Positions 15,501 to 26,849 of a stretch of DNA of 64,000 nucleotides are shown here, in pieces. The translations under genes and the position numbers were made by a program. This DNA is from Fasciola hepatica (taxonomy: Eukaryota; Platyhelminthes; Trematoda; Plagiorchiida; Fasciolidae): positions 9,379,501-9,443,500 of the forward strand of contig CANUEZ040000020.1 in assembly GCA_948099385.1 (NCBI GenBank), written 5' to 3'. Position 1 is the stretch's first letter. Every line of letters starts with the position of its first letter. The notes beneath the pieces are model-generated. The model was not told where the DNA came from and ran no database searches. It was given only the letters and a program-made list of their open reading frames with translations.

Positions 15501-16634
15501 TGATCTCATTGTCACCGGGTGGGCAGGCTGAAGGGGAAACGCAATTAATTAACTCCTCAGTTTGTATCCTAGTTAAGAATTAAAGTTTTTATTCATACCT
15601 CGATCACCAGCACTGATTTTCCAAACGTCAGCTCTAAGAAGTGATTCAAAATTCATTCTAAATTTGCCACACGAATAAATAGTAAGAAGCACATCTTTGT
15701 TTCGAGGTAGATACAAACAATCTGGAGATAGTGGACGGGCCAGTTTCCCATAAACCTATTATTACTGTAGAGGTGAGCGACAAATCACCAGTGAATGAAA
15801 GTGTAAAAATCTGCTTTTACTTTGCACAATCTCGTTACCTTTATTCGAGACGGTTTCACTTCTTAGTCAGAGTGAACGATTCTCGTGAATGTTTACAATT
15901 GTCCACCCGAGGTTGCATGAAGAACATAGCACCTGCTGTACCAGTATTCATGCTGAGGACATTTGTTTCCTAGTAAAAGAGATCACGTTGAAGGAATAGG
16001 CAAAGTATAACGAATACTCAGGGTGGTTCCTTTATCCAGCACGAGAATTTATCCGAACATTTGTCATTCTTAGTCAACGGTGTTGTTCGCACAGACCATT
16101 TTAAATTTTAAAAGTTAGGTTCACAAGATTCAGAATCTCTGGAGACGTTTGTTTTGTTTGGAAAGCTGTTGGACCATATTTGTTTATACTGATCTGCTTT
16201 GCCATCTGTTTGGAATATTCGGTTGCCAGTTGATGGAAATCAAGCGACCCTCCAGTCCCCTACTCTTGTTGTACACTAACAGTAATGTGAATCAACAAAA
16301 GAAGTAATTTTGACGTCCATCTCGGTTATACGATGGTCAATTCATACTCGTGTTCTACGCTACCATTTTGTATCCGTTGCTAAGGGTTTTTATTTCCTAT
16401 TGGTTTTCTTTCTGTTATATAACAATGGCACAATATTTCAGGAATGGGTTCGCGGCCAGTTAGAGGCTAGCAATGGGGGAAAATGAGCAACATCCGCCGC
16501 AGTACGATTCAGCCCCGAAAATGAAGAGTTCAAATTCCATCGTGATAAGCTTTTGGTGTTCCAGCTGCCGAATAATTTCCCGTTGGATAGCAAATCCTGC
16601 TGACTTCTAACTAGTTTTACAATCTTCTTTACAA
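12530..16634. other. No recognisable gene
   Basis: Frames reach at most 94 codons (13626-13910, plus) and none shows a domain I know. I see no tandem repeat, RNA gene or transposase motif. This stretch is probably intergenic, intronic or very old repeat sequence. Confidence 0.55.
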
Positions 16635-16673
16635 TCTTCTTCTTCTTCTTCTTCTTCTTCTTCTTCTTCTTCT
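16635..16673. repeat. (TTC)n microsatellite
   Basis: This is a pure TTC run of about 13 units (GAA on the other strand). GAA/TTC arrays are purine-pyrimidine mirror tracts that can form triplex DNA. Confidence 0.95.
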
Positions 16674-19600
16674 GGCGCTATCACCATTTTTATCCATTAA
16701 ATCACCTCAGCCGGTGATGAGACATTTGCAACCTAAAAGTGAACCTCAAAGGCCAGACACTAATGAAAATTTCTTCAGACTGATCAACGAACGTCGTCAG
16801 TAGTTGAGGCTACCAAGGTTCCTATTACTTCGCGACGATAATCTTAAGGACTGGTATTCAGTGAACAATCACTGCCTTATGCACACTCCACGGTGACGTC
16901 ATACAATCAATCTCAAGACGTCTGTTCATCACAATTCAGGTAAATCGGTGTGTCCTCCTACATTTTGCTTTAAAGGCAAAAGTTATTTTTTTCTTCGAAC
17001 TCAGAATCTCAAGCCAGTGAGTTCGATTTATGGATCAAATGATCAGATCCGAATTCTTGAATGTTGTTCGAATTCGCTAGCACTTGGGGACCAAATTTAG
17101 ATGTCGGATTTCTTACTGTCATTTGTTGTTACCCTTCCTTTACGAACGAATCCAGTCGAAGAGTACCCCACACTTGGATACCTTGGGGGAAGTCGTTTTT
17201 CTCAGCAATCCGGACTGATGGAATTTATTGGTTATGGATTAATCAAACTGCCTAATTATAATTTCATGTGAACCCCGTGTCTGTGTGCATGTGTTTTATT
17301 CATGTGGGTGATGAACAATCCGAATGTTTTTCGGCATCCAGATTTTCAATCTCAATCAACTTGGTCTGACTCAGGGGGGGGGGGTAGATTAGGTGATCTC
17401 CGGTTTAATCCAAACCACTAAAGGCACTATTTAGGCTGCACTCCGTTTGCAAACTAACACACTGGTAATGGATGGTGTAAAGTTATAACAAATGAAGGAT
17501 AGTTGATGTTCATCCCAAGAAAACAAAAATCAAGTAGATCACTGTGACAGACAATCTGATGCCGGAGGACGGGATACCGCTTGGGTGGACGGATTCCTGC
17601 ACATCTGGTAGACTGGTTAGGTAACAAGAGGGCGGACAGTATAGCTGGACATTTTGGCAAACAAACGTGCTAAATGTAGAACTGAACAGACACAGACAGT
17701 CTAAATGGTGCGCGCGGACAGAGTAGCCTCCGAAAGTAAGTGAAATTTACACCGGTTTATTTATATACCTGAACAACCCGTATGGACACGATCAGGAGTA
17801 CATACCGCAGTGACGAAGGCGGCTAGGTAGAACAAAAGCCGATAACTGTTACCAAAAGGAATGACTTCTGGTCCATTTCAGCATGGCCAAGCTTATAAAG
17901 AGTAGTCTCTCTGTAGTCCATTTTATGTTGCACATGTTGGACTACCATCGGAATCAACTTAAGGCTGCCATTTTATTTTGTCGTAGTGGTTCAGATCAGA
18001 TAAAATACTACTAGTCACATTCTAATGTTATATGTCTACCCAAAACATTTCTCACTCACTGGTTCGAAGAAGTCTTTTCTGCATTTCGATTCGAAGGCTT
18101 TTGTTTTCCAGTTTCATCTGATTGTAGATAATGGTCTTCCACCATCCAGTTTGTTTCAAACCAAGGGAGAAATTATCCGGTTTTTTGAAGCGATAGCTCC
18201 AGTTGTAGACCTTTGGACGCGAGCAATGCGAGTGGATTCCCCATTAACCCTGTCATACCAGCTGCTCGTATTATCAATATAAACTAGATAATTGTTTAAT
18301 GACCATAAAAATCTACCTTATCGGTGTGCATGTGCCATCCCGTCGGCTTTAGCTCAAATGTGGTCATCAAAAATACCCCGTATTAGGGAACCTGCATGTT
18401 CCTAATTGTTGAAAGTTAATGTGATCATTGGTAAATCGGCAGTGGTGTTCACTGAATCGATCAACATGTAATAAACTATTAATCGTGATTGGATTCAAAT
18501 CAGAGCAAGGATATTTCCTCATGCATTACGGCCATGTAGGCCGCACCACCGGAGCTAAGGAGTCATACCTAGAGTTTCTGCCATTTCTCAAATTGATCAT
18601 TCTAGTACATGACATCCACCGTAGTGATGGTATAATCTGACTACCTTCGGCAGTATTTCCCCAATTGTCAATGTAGTAAAATAGAGCAATGGATTTCATG
18701 GCTCAGGATGGTGGTTTTCACATTAGCTCCTTTTCGCTGAGCTTGACGGTCATGTTGCAAAAGCTTCATCACTCCAGCCGCGAGGTAATATCATCATCAC
18801 TGCACAATGGTGCACTCCAAGTTCCGTAATCTGGAGCCTATGTGAATAATTCCTTTCGCTGATCCTTTCGTCGTCCTTGAAAGTGAAACCCAAAATAGTA
18901 CAGAAGTACGTACGGAACCATATTCAACAAGAATTTATTTCGTACAGATTCACAATGGGAACAGATAATCTTGGGTCGCTCCGAATAAATTGCAGTGTTG
19001 AAATTACATTTGTGTCCAAAGCTACAACCACGTAACAGATAAACCATCCAATCATTTTTCCTCTCTTTTTACTTTGCAGATTGCTGTCTATCTCATATCC
19101 TGACATGATCCATCCTATTGCATTCGCACTACTTTTGTACCACCCTCTAAACCAAATAGATCAGTTACCATATCCAAGATACATAAACGACATGGATTGT
19201 TTTGCTTTATCCATAACGAAATTTACCCTACTCGACGAAAGCTGATAATGATCAGTCTGTGTTATTCAGTATAACGCAGAAAGAAAATGTGGATAGCTAT
19301 CGTACTTGATTGGGTCACTTTAAGTGTCCTTTTTGAACCGATCAGAAAGCTCTAATGTTCCACAGGGAAACATGGTTCAATGAACGCTTAAGAATGAAGC
19401 TACCTATAACATATTGTAGTATGCCTGGAGTTGAACGTAGATCATAGAAAACACAAAATAACTCCATGAGCTAGAATCTCGAGAAGTGTATCATTGGGAA
19501 TCCGCACTTACCTGAATCGATCATGGTTGCCTACAGCCTAACAACCACAACATCAAGCGTACTCTACGCACTGACTTGTTGTATCACGTCACACACACGC

Positions 19601-20760
19601 ACACACACACACCGAAGTCAGTCTGTGATCTCCTTTTCTGTGATATTTATATCGTAGGTGGGTGGCATAACATACGCTTGGATTTTCCCACTACTGAGCA
19701 AATCACTGCACGGTTTTTATTGGTTATTCAGTTGGTTTATTTCAAATAACGTGTGTTCCCTGCTAAACTCGAATTCACCACTCCATTCTACTCTAAAGTG
19801 TCATTTTTACCATTCTCAGTGCAACACAGTAATATGTTATGGTAAGACAGAAACCATCGATGCATCTAAATTCATCGGGCGATGGTATTTGTGAACAAAG
19901 CACAAAAACAGAATAAGAACGCTAGTTCCTTGCCTCTCAGCTAGCTCTGAGCACATTTGTTAGCCAGCAAATTGAGTGTGCGAAACACGGTTGGCATATT
20001 CATTGTATTTGATCCCCCTTCGGTAACGCGATCATGAAAAGATATTGACGGTACTCGAAAACCTGAGTCATAATTTCTCTGTTCACCATCCACGGACAGC
20101 TTATTCACCAACTCTCCGTATTCGAATGGGACGCCCACTACTCAATTCCCCGGCTTGATACGGGCGTCGGGCAGAGGGTATTTCCTCTCATGAACCTAGG
20201 CTGTCGGGAGTGACCAGATGAGTACAACAGAATTGGAACAGATTCACATTAGTTGTCTTCTCCAAAGCTTTTTGTGCAAACGATCTGTTCTGATAATCAG
20301 CAGCAACAAATATTGGAAATTGAACTATTTCACTTCATGCAATAGGGAGGCTCTCATTTGGAAGAAACTGACGAATCCGTTTATTAGCATCTTAGAATTA
20401 GCAGTTTACGACACGTACTATTTTGTCGAGACAGAAAAAAAAAACCATTTACTAGATGCAAAGCACAGGACCGAATAACAAAATGGTCTCTTTCGATTTG
20501 AAGAAAATGAATTTTGTACGTGCACACAAAATGACACATCTTATCTCGCCTTCTGCTTGAGTCAACAACACCAAGGATTGACCCGGTGACTGGAATGGAG
20601 TGTAATGCAGTTTTGCATGGTAGCACTGAGGGACCTGACTAGTCTGATTCTCCGATCTGTTCGGTCTTGTCTGAGCAACATATTCATCCATCACTCCGGG
20701 TATATGCCTTATCAGTGGGGCTACTCATCGCTGGGGAAGGACGGAAAGAAAATGTGGATA
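16674..20760. other. No recognisable gene; minor repeats
   Basis: This region contains no supportable gene. It includes a G11 run at 17374-17384 and a broken CA run at about 19590-19612. Open frames, such as 18025-18282 plus and 20218-20478 plus, are under 90 codons without recognisable motifs. Confidence 0.55.
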
Positions 20761-20761
20761 A

Positions 20762-20815
20762 ACACACACACACACACACACACTCAAGCAAGCTAGCACA
20801 CGCACACACACACAC
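20762..20815. repeat. Interrupted (CA)n microsatellite
   Basis: A CA run of about 22 bp and a second CA run near 20796-20815 are separated by about 15 bases of non-repeat sequence. Confidence 0.93.
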
Positions 20816-22070
20816 GGATTTCGTTCGTTTTGTTCCAGAGAAACTTGATCCCAGGAGGTGCATATTTTTCCTCGAATTGTTCCTTACGAAATAAGTAATT
20901 GCGCATTAAATTATTGCACATTGGGAGAAGAAATTCTACCCATTTTATTTGGATGTACGCAGATATTAGTCATAAAGTAATTTGTCAATCTGCTAATTCT
21001 TTTCATTAGTTTATACAAGGAAGATGTTAATTAGAATAATGCAAACTCAGCTTGACCAGCAACTTGTGAAAGTGCCAGGAGAAAAAACGGGATACACCTG
21101 GATGGAATCTCATGACAACCGATACGGAATGCGGGGAGCTATTCTTAAGAAAACGAGCTATGAATTGTATGAAAAATTTCCATAGCAAAAAATCTAACCA
21201 CACAGGTTGTTTCCGATCAATTAGGTGTTCCAAATATTACAAAATTAAACACCACTGAACTGAAATATGTCCTAATCAGTCGAGGATTATTCAAGGATTG
21301 GAATTTTCTTCCGTGAACCGGTTTATTTTCGTGGGTTTATTTGCTTTTCTATCCATCCTTGAAGACCTGCCTGCGTTTGACTTTTGTGGTCTATAAAGAT
21401 GCATCTATCGATACCTCCTCACTCTAAAATGTCACACAGGAACACATAAGCATACGTGATTGCATACATGAAGCTTCTAGGCTTTTTTTCGTTCCATCGT
21501 AATTATACCATTTATGATAGATTCGTCGGTCACGTGATGTGCTTGTGTGCACACGAACAAGTTTTTTCAGTCACCTTTGCAACGTCTTCACTAAGCGGTC
21601 TGTGAAAGTGGAACCACATAGACTAGACCAATCACCATCAAGTTGAACGCTGACAGATTCTCCAAGTTCTCAAACTAGGGGAAATTCTGTTCTAGGTAAA
21701 CTTTCCCTCAGTTAATTCCAATAGCTATCCTTTTAGTTACATGCACCTGTCTCGAATAGTAACCACGGCCTGCTTCCGTCAAGGCCCAAGATATATTTCT
21801 GGTTTACTTTTCACTCATCTAGAAAAACCAGCCAAGTCAAAACCCGCCTTCGAAATTTTTCACAGGACGATAGGTCTCTAGTTCAAAAGTCCCATTCCTG
21901 TGCATTTTATTGGTTTTCCTTCAAATCATCGCCAAGCAGAAATGTCACGCTTTTCATCAGAGATGGTCAGATTAAGTTTTAACGTCGGCTGTCCAGTAGA
22001 AACGTTTTATTTCCCCAGGTAATGGTCGTGTCACTTCTCCTATTTTGTGATAATTATGACTGAAAGAACA
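20816..22070. other. No recognisable gene
   Basis: Short frames only (under 70 codons), with no recognised motif. The stretch is AT-rich, most visibly between 20.9 and 21.05 kb. Confidence 0.5.
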
Positions 22071-22073
22071 GCT

Positions 22074-22445
22074 CTACAAAATCGAGGGTGATTCAAAAGT
22101 AAGACACATTTTTGTTTTTGTAAACAAGAAAATCAAACGCACTGACACATTGTACGCAGGCCATATCCCATGCACTACAACACTAACCGCGTACGGTGAT
22201 GCACACGGCTTCTGTGCGGAAATAGAACGAAACAAGTGAACTGCTCGGCGGATGTGGATCGCATTCATCCACCCATCCAAGTGCGGTCCATTTTCGTTCA
22301 TCTCGGAAGACGATGTGCACACATTCTCGTTATTCAGAGAACAGGTGTTTGAGTTCCCTCGTACGTCTAAAATAACTAGATATTGGTCCAAATGGTCAAT
22401 CGTCATCACACTTGGGACACTGTGCTGTTGCTCTGATCGATGCAT
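22074..22445 (-). pseudogene. Tc1/mariner-superfamily transposase-like relic (tentative)
   Basis: A minus-strand open frame of about 123 codons carries a central pattern resembling the catalytic core of some DDE transposases of the Tc1/mariner superfamily. SSEMNENGPHLDGWMN fits the usual (F)SDE...HLDGxVN segment around the first catalytic aspartate. It is followed about 35 residues later by a VxGIW segment and a hydrophobic IFLF stretch, where the family usually has VWC/VWG and GP-FFF. The first catalytic Asp appears changed in this reading. No central QDNAP or final SPDLNPIE block was found downstream, and no terminal inverted repeats were identified. It may be a truncated, decayed insertion, but the similarity is short enough to be coincidental. 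Confidence 0.33.
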
Positions 22446-22660
22446 TTACTTCTCTCTGGAAAAATTCTTCTGATTCTATTCTATTCCCAGCTACTGGAGA
22501 TCCATCACTATAGTTGCCTTACCCAAATTTTGTAAATCTGACGTTTCCGTTTATTGGTTTCTCTACATTGCCCTAAAACCATCTGATTTTAAACTGACAG
22601 TGCTTCCCATTCCTAAGTGTTTGAGTTCCTCTGTAAATGTTCCTTATGAACCCCGTAAAT

Positions 22661-23699
22661 TTGCCTGTAGATCAAAACCGGTCAACGACGGATGCTGCCT
22701 CTTCCCTAGTCCAGTAAGTAACCAAATCCTTGGAAAAGTCAGTGAACTTTGTGCAATGTACTTCCCTGGATAACTTATCCGCTTTTGGCTCTATTCTACG
22801 GTTCATCCTCTCTCACAAGCTGGAATTATTTTCGGGTTGTCCCGCGCCTCTGTTTAATTGGTTGTCTGATTGTTTTACCAACAGAATTCAATGCGTACGA
22901 CTGGGTGCTAAAACATCCAAATGTTGATGAGTATTTGAGGAATGCTTCAAGAAGTTATCCTTTCCTCCTATTTGTTTCCCACCTGTATTAGCGACACTTC
23001 AAGCAGATCTCACTCTCTCTCTAAATTCATCCAAATGTTTTGGACAAATGCAAGCAGTACGGTGTTGTGTCTGGATGATAGGAAAACATTTCCCCCGGAA
23101 GCATACGGCTGGTTTTGCGGTTGTTTCTGCTCATCAGGTATGTGTACCCCGTATTCTCCTGCCCAGTGATCCCTGTACATGGGAACTTCACTTTGTGATT
23201 CTACAAACAGACTGTTCTTCCGTGAGCGCTTTGATTGCATATTTATCCTTTTCCGATCAGCTTACACTAGTGATTCATCTGTCTTTTCCACAGAACGACT
23301 AGCTAGAGTAGGTCCCACCAAGTACTTAAGAATCGCTGTCGAAGTAAATGAGAAGTGTTTATCTCACACGTTAAACTACGTAAAAAAAACCTTCGCAGAC
23401 TATCATACCAAAAAACGAAAGCTTAGATAATATCAACGTTAGACGGTGTACTATTTCCCCTTGGGTTTTCAATGCTTCCCCTGTTTTCATCTACGGCTGC
23501 CATGTTATTTTTCGATTATCTGCTGAGGATTTCATAATTATTCGCTCTGGACTGTCAGTCATTAGTCGAGTATCTTTCAAACTATTAGAGTAACTATCTG
23601 CTAAGTTGTGCGAACTGCACCTGCTCACAGATGAAAATCAGCTCACAAAATCCTTTCAGACTAAACTCATCCGGAATACAGTGACCTACCCAAGTATAG

Positions 23700-23700
<1 letters not shown>
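22661..23700 (+). mobile_element. Degenerate non-LTR (LINE) retrotransposon, reverse transcriptase relic
   Basis: This encodes the ruins of a LINE-type reverse transcriptase, which copies element RNA at a nicked target. Motifs appear in the right order but shift frame. The first is NRSTTDAASSLV (22676-22711, as in the QxGFxxGRST-DA region), followed by an in-frame TAA. Next is CTSLDNLSAFGSI (motif A, Asp codon at about 22769), then LFNWLSDCFTNRIQCVRLG, where LINE enzymes have a WLxxFLxNRxQxVxxG segment. Motif B follows one frame over as GMLQEVILSSYLF at about 22939, compared with the usual GVPQGSVLSPLLF. After a gap comes VGPTKYLRIAVEVNEK (about 23305-23352), the KYLG-type motif. The catalytic YADD is not found; its expected region (about 23048-23185) is occupied by a dispersed repeat. 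Multiple stops and frameshifts make it inactive. The element appears to end at a CT/CA microsatellite at 23699. Confidence 0.7.
23048..23185 (+). repeat. Dispersed repeat unit, copy A
   Basis: The core at about 23099-23185 (CGGCTGGTTTTGCGGTTGTT, then CTCATCAGGTATG) matches two further copies in the window, at about 25665-25765 and 46167-46262, all on the plus strand. This copy lies inside the LINE relic, between its motif B and KYLG-type segments, which suggests insertion into it or replacement of the YADD region. The repeat class is unknown to me; boundaries are approximate. Confidence 0.6.
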
Positions 23701-23755
<55 letters not shown>

Positions 23756-23778
23756 TACACACACACACACACACATCC
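23699..23778. repeat. (TC)n(AC)n compound microsatellite
   Basis: A TC run at about 23699-23726 joins an AC run to about 23752, and after a short interruption another AC run reaches about 23776. It sits at the apparent 3' end of the LINE relic, where such tails are often found. Confidence 0.95.
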
Positions 23779-24168
23779 ACACAGTCCTCTTTTCAGTCCA
23801 AACCTTCCTACATTAACAACTACAGAAACTTTACTGTTTCTTGCAAAGCGGGCACCGAAATGAGATTGAGTCTCAGCTGAATGTTTTTACGTGAAGTCAT
23901 TTTTTTCTCATCTCCTCAGTTCGAAGAGGCGCTAAGTGTAAATCTGTCTCGACTGAAATGAGAACGTCTGTCCCCGCGAAAGTCTGATCAGATACGTTCA
24001 CTAGTACAGGTAAAAAAGAAACAGAGATGGTTCATAAGCATTCGGGTAAAAGTATGACGGCAGGGACTGTTTTATTTTCGGGTTATGTTTGCTATCTTAC
24101 GGGTGCTCACAGAAGCACATCCAGAAAATAGAAATTTTAGTTGACGCATCGGGTCCGAAATCAGTTCG

Positions 24169-24170
<2 letters not shown>

Positions 24171-24215
<45 letters not shown>
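24171..24215. repeat. (GT)n microsatellite
   Basis: Pure GT run of about 22 units, flanked by unique sequence. Confidence 0.97.
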
Positions 24216-24220
<5 letters not shown>

Positions 24221-24705
24221 CACGCCCTGTAATTTGCTGTAGGTAGTTAGTCGATGTTCCTGTACCGCGGTTTGCCTCTCTCAAGATCGATTTACAATCG
24301 AACTGGTCTTGGGACAATAATAAGAAATGTTAGCCCTGGTAACTAAAACGTAAACCTACTACCGTCTTTGCGAGCCAAGCTGTAACCGGACATAAAAGGC
24401 TTACACACGAAAAGGACATTCGGTGACAGAATATACGAATGGATTCACTCAAACGGCATCCGTAGTAGTTGACAGTCAGACACATTACTTCATCGTATAC
24501 AAAGTTTCAAGATAATATGCGACGACAATCAGATTCTGATGATGCACTGATAAATAGACGAAAGAAAGCAAGAACAAGCGAGCTGCTTTCCAGTCGCGTG
24601 CAAAACAGAGACAGGTGTCATATTGGTATTAATTGCTGTTAACCGGTGTGTATTCACATGCCTACACATCACACTTGAGCGCTCGGAAGTATGTACGTCT
24701 GAGAG

Positions 24706-24706
<1 letters not shown>

Positions 24707-24751
<45 letters not shown>
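24707..24751. repeat. (TA)n microsatellite
   Basis: Pure TA run of about 22 units. Frames through it read Tyr-Ile and are not genes. Confidence 0.97.
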
Positions 24752-24753
<2 letters not shown>

Positions 24754-25032
24754 CTTATTTGTACTCGTCTTTGAACAGAAGAACAAACGATCCGGAGTTT
24801 TGCTTTGGCACTAAGCCAATCCCATCCATTTCTTGTCCTCCTGTCGGTCCCCTGATTCTGTTCGAACTAACATCGTTGTGCTTACGAAACCGTTGCTGTG
24901 TAAATTATGCGGAAGAAAACCGGCCTGCCGCACTTCACTTTTATCTTACTATAGTCTGTAATCATTTCTATGTGAGTCTTTATGCATTTTCGGTGCATGC
25001 CTTTGAGGATACAGTTACGACTACACATACCT

Positions 25033-25053
25033 CCCCCCCCCCCACACACACAC
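25033..25053. repeat. C11 tract followed by (AC)n
   Basis: Eleven C (25033-25043) are followed by five AC units. This is one of several long G/C homopolymers in the window. Confidence 0.95.
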
Positions 25054-25593
25054 GGATTCACGCACACATGTACAGAGACGAGACTTGTGTTAGCTTCCAG
25101 GCGAGCTAAAGACAAATGGATAGAAAAACTAACGACAATGCATTGCTGCACGCACGTGAACACACGCAAACGGTATAGACCAAACTACCTTTTAAAACTT
25201 TTGACCTGTACTTCTGATCGCAGTGCAACGGCTTGCACGACCGCTGTAACATGTTTACCAGCAAGAACCGTTAGTACCCTCATATCTCCTTCCATACAGG
25301 GATAAACACATCTCTGAACACAACACACATACACATCCCGGTAACCAGAGGTCTATGCATATCATCAAACAACTATGATACTGAATTTCTGAAATAAACA
25401 GAGACAGTCCTATGCGTATCGAGTATGCAATTTGACTTGTATATACGTCAAAATTTTACGCCCTCTAACCTGCTACAACCAATATCCATAAAAAGTAGAT
25501 CAACGTATCTCAAAGCTCATTAAGATACACAAATAGGATCACCATCAGAATGTCGTTTCAGGTCGCAAAACGGTTATCATATTCATGTGAAAC

Positions 25594-25950
25594 ATGGGGA
25601 CCGGTAGCTTTCGGCATTTGATGAAAGTTGTATCTATAGATGGATGGGCAAATTTTTCTCTCGGGTGCACACGACCGGCTTTGTGGTTGTTGCCGCTTAT
25701 CAGGTTTGCATACCCGGTACTCCTCCATCTATTCATTCTGACACTGGTACACTCTGTGTGTACGTATATTCGAAACAATAAATTACTTCAACTCGTGACC
25801 TCAATGTAATCGTTCTTGAGGTTAGCCGTGTCCGGCCTATCAATGAACCACGAATGTGATTCTTTAGTACATTCTTCTAAAAGGCTTATCCACTTACACT
25901 CTTCATGCACAGATTAGATTGTTGTGAATATTTCAGCGTCATCGGTATCC
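25594..25950 (+). repeat. Dispersed repeat unit, copy B, with one foldback arm
   Basis: At 25665-25765 the sequence repeats the unit also seen at about 23.1 kb and 46.17 kb (CACGACCGGCTTTGTGGTTG, then TTATCAGGTTTGC and a CGGTACTCCTCC stretch). Farther right, about 25811-25935 parallels the right arm of the 46.27-46.62 kb foldback: GAGGTTAGCC-G-GTC near 25818, then CACTTACACTCTTCATGCAC and AGATTAGATTG. The left arm is absent here. Order and orientation of unit plus arm are conserved between the two loci, so this is one composite repeat family. Ends are approximate. Confidence 0.6.
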
Positions 25951-26566
25951 TCCTATTGCTACAAAATATATACAAGCAAACTAGGTTAATTGTTACGGAG
26001 CAAGTTTCCTGAGGTACTGGTGTCTGCGAAAGACCGACACAAGACATGAAAGCAGATAAACAGAAACGAGAACACAGCATCTATCTAAAGTCTCGGCCTT
26101 CAGCACATTTTTATTTTGGTCGCTAATAGCCCACAGGGAAAGTTTATGGTAGAGAAAAAATAAGGAAGAAGAAAGCGGACTGAAGGTAAACTAAGAAAGC
26201 ACCGGAGGTGGATAATGGATTGGGGATGGAAGCCAAAAATGAACTCGTATATCGAATGCCACGTAACCATCTAAGCATACGGAGAAAGGTAATCAAAACC
26301 ACTTTGCAAACTCAAAAGTTGTCCAACTATGCTCTACTTCCAACAGACATGATCTAAGGAGACTTCGTGTTGTTTTCTGATTTGAATTTTCCCACGAATA
26401 ACACACTCTGTGCCTAGTCAAAGGACATATATACTTCTTGATTGAACAGACCACTTAAATGTATCACTTCATGATTCTAGCACTTCTAAATGAACAATTT
26501 TCTTCACTTACTCAAACAACAACTGCCTGACATGATTCCTCCGTTTTTTTCTATAACCAAATAGGA

Positions 26567-26845
26567 ATGATGCTGCTTAGCTTCTTAGTTAACTTGAGTT
26601 ATTCGAGTTATTTGTGGAGCCGAGTTCACCCCGACGGCACACACACTACCGAGATTAGGATATTTGATAGGCCTAATTGCCCGTGTCACTGCTTCATTGA
26701 AAATGGTTATTGCTATGGTACAATAAACTTTAACACAAAGGAATCATTTCATATCAAGAGCTGGCCATTCGCGGACCTCGTAATTTCCAATCCAATCGGT
26801 CACAGTGAGATAACGGCATTCATTCGGGCGATGAATAAAAATTGA
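26567..26845 (+). CDS. Small ORF, hydrophobic N-terminus and Cys cluster (hypothetical)
   Basis: This is a 92-codon frame with a genuine ATG (in fact ATGATG). The first 15 or so residues (MMLLSFLVNLSYSSY) are hydrophobic and could act as a signal peptide, though they lack the usual basic N-terminus. The middle holds four closely spaced cysteines (NCPCHCFIENGYC). Just before the ATG is a pyrimidine-rich stretch ending in AAATAG, a plausible splice acceptor, so this could be a terminal exon. An AATAAA polyadenylation-type hexamer overlaps the 3' end of the frame at 26834-26839. I recognise no family. An antisense frame at 26744-26992 with a hydrophobic segment overlaps it, which weakens the case. 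Chance remains the leading alternative. Confidence 0.25.
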   Translation: MMLLSFLVNLSYSSYLWSRVHPDGTHTTEIRIFDRPNCPCHCFIENGYCYGTINFNTKESFHIKSWPFADLVISNPIGHSEITAFIRAMNKN

Positions 26846-26849
26846 CAGA

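Noticed and set aside
22252..22473. Plus-strand frame antisense to the transposase-like relic
   Set aside because: It has no motif of its own; the minus-strand reading is the one with family-like spacing.
23606..23863. 85-codon plus-strand frame with Ser-Leu and Thr-His repeats
   Set aside because: It reads through the CT/CA microsatellite at the end of the LINE relic.
24633..25109. 158-codon plus-strand frame
   Set aside because: It is extended by the TA microsatellite (Tyr-Ile repeat) and the rest shows no known motif.
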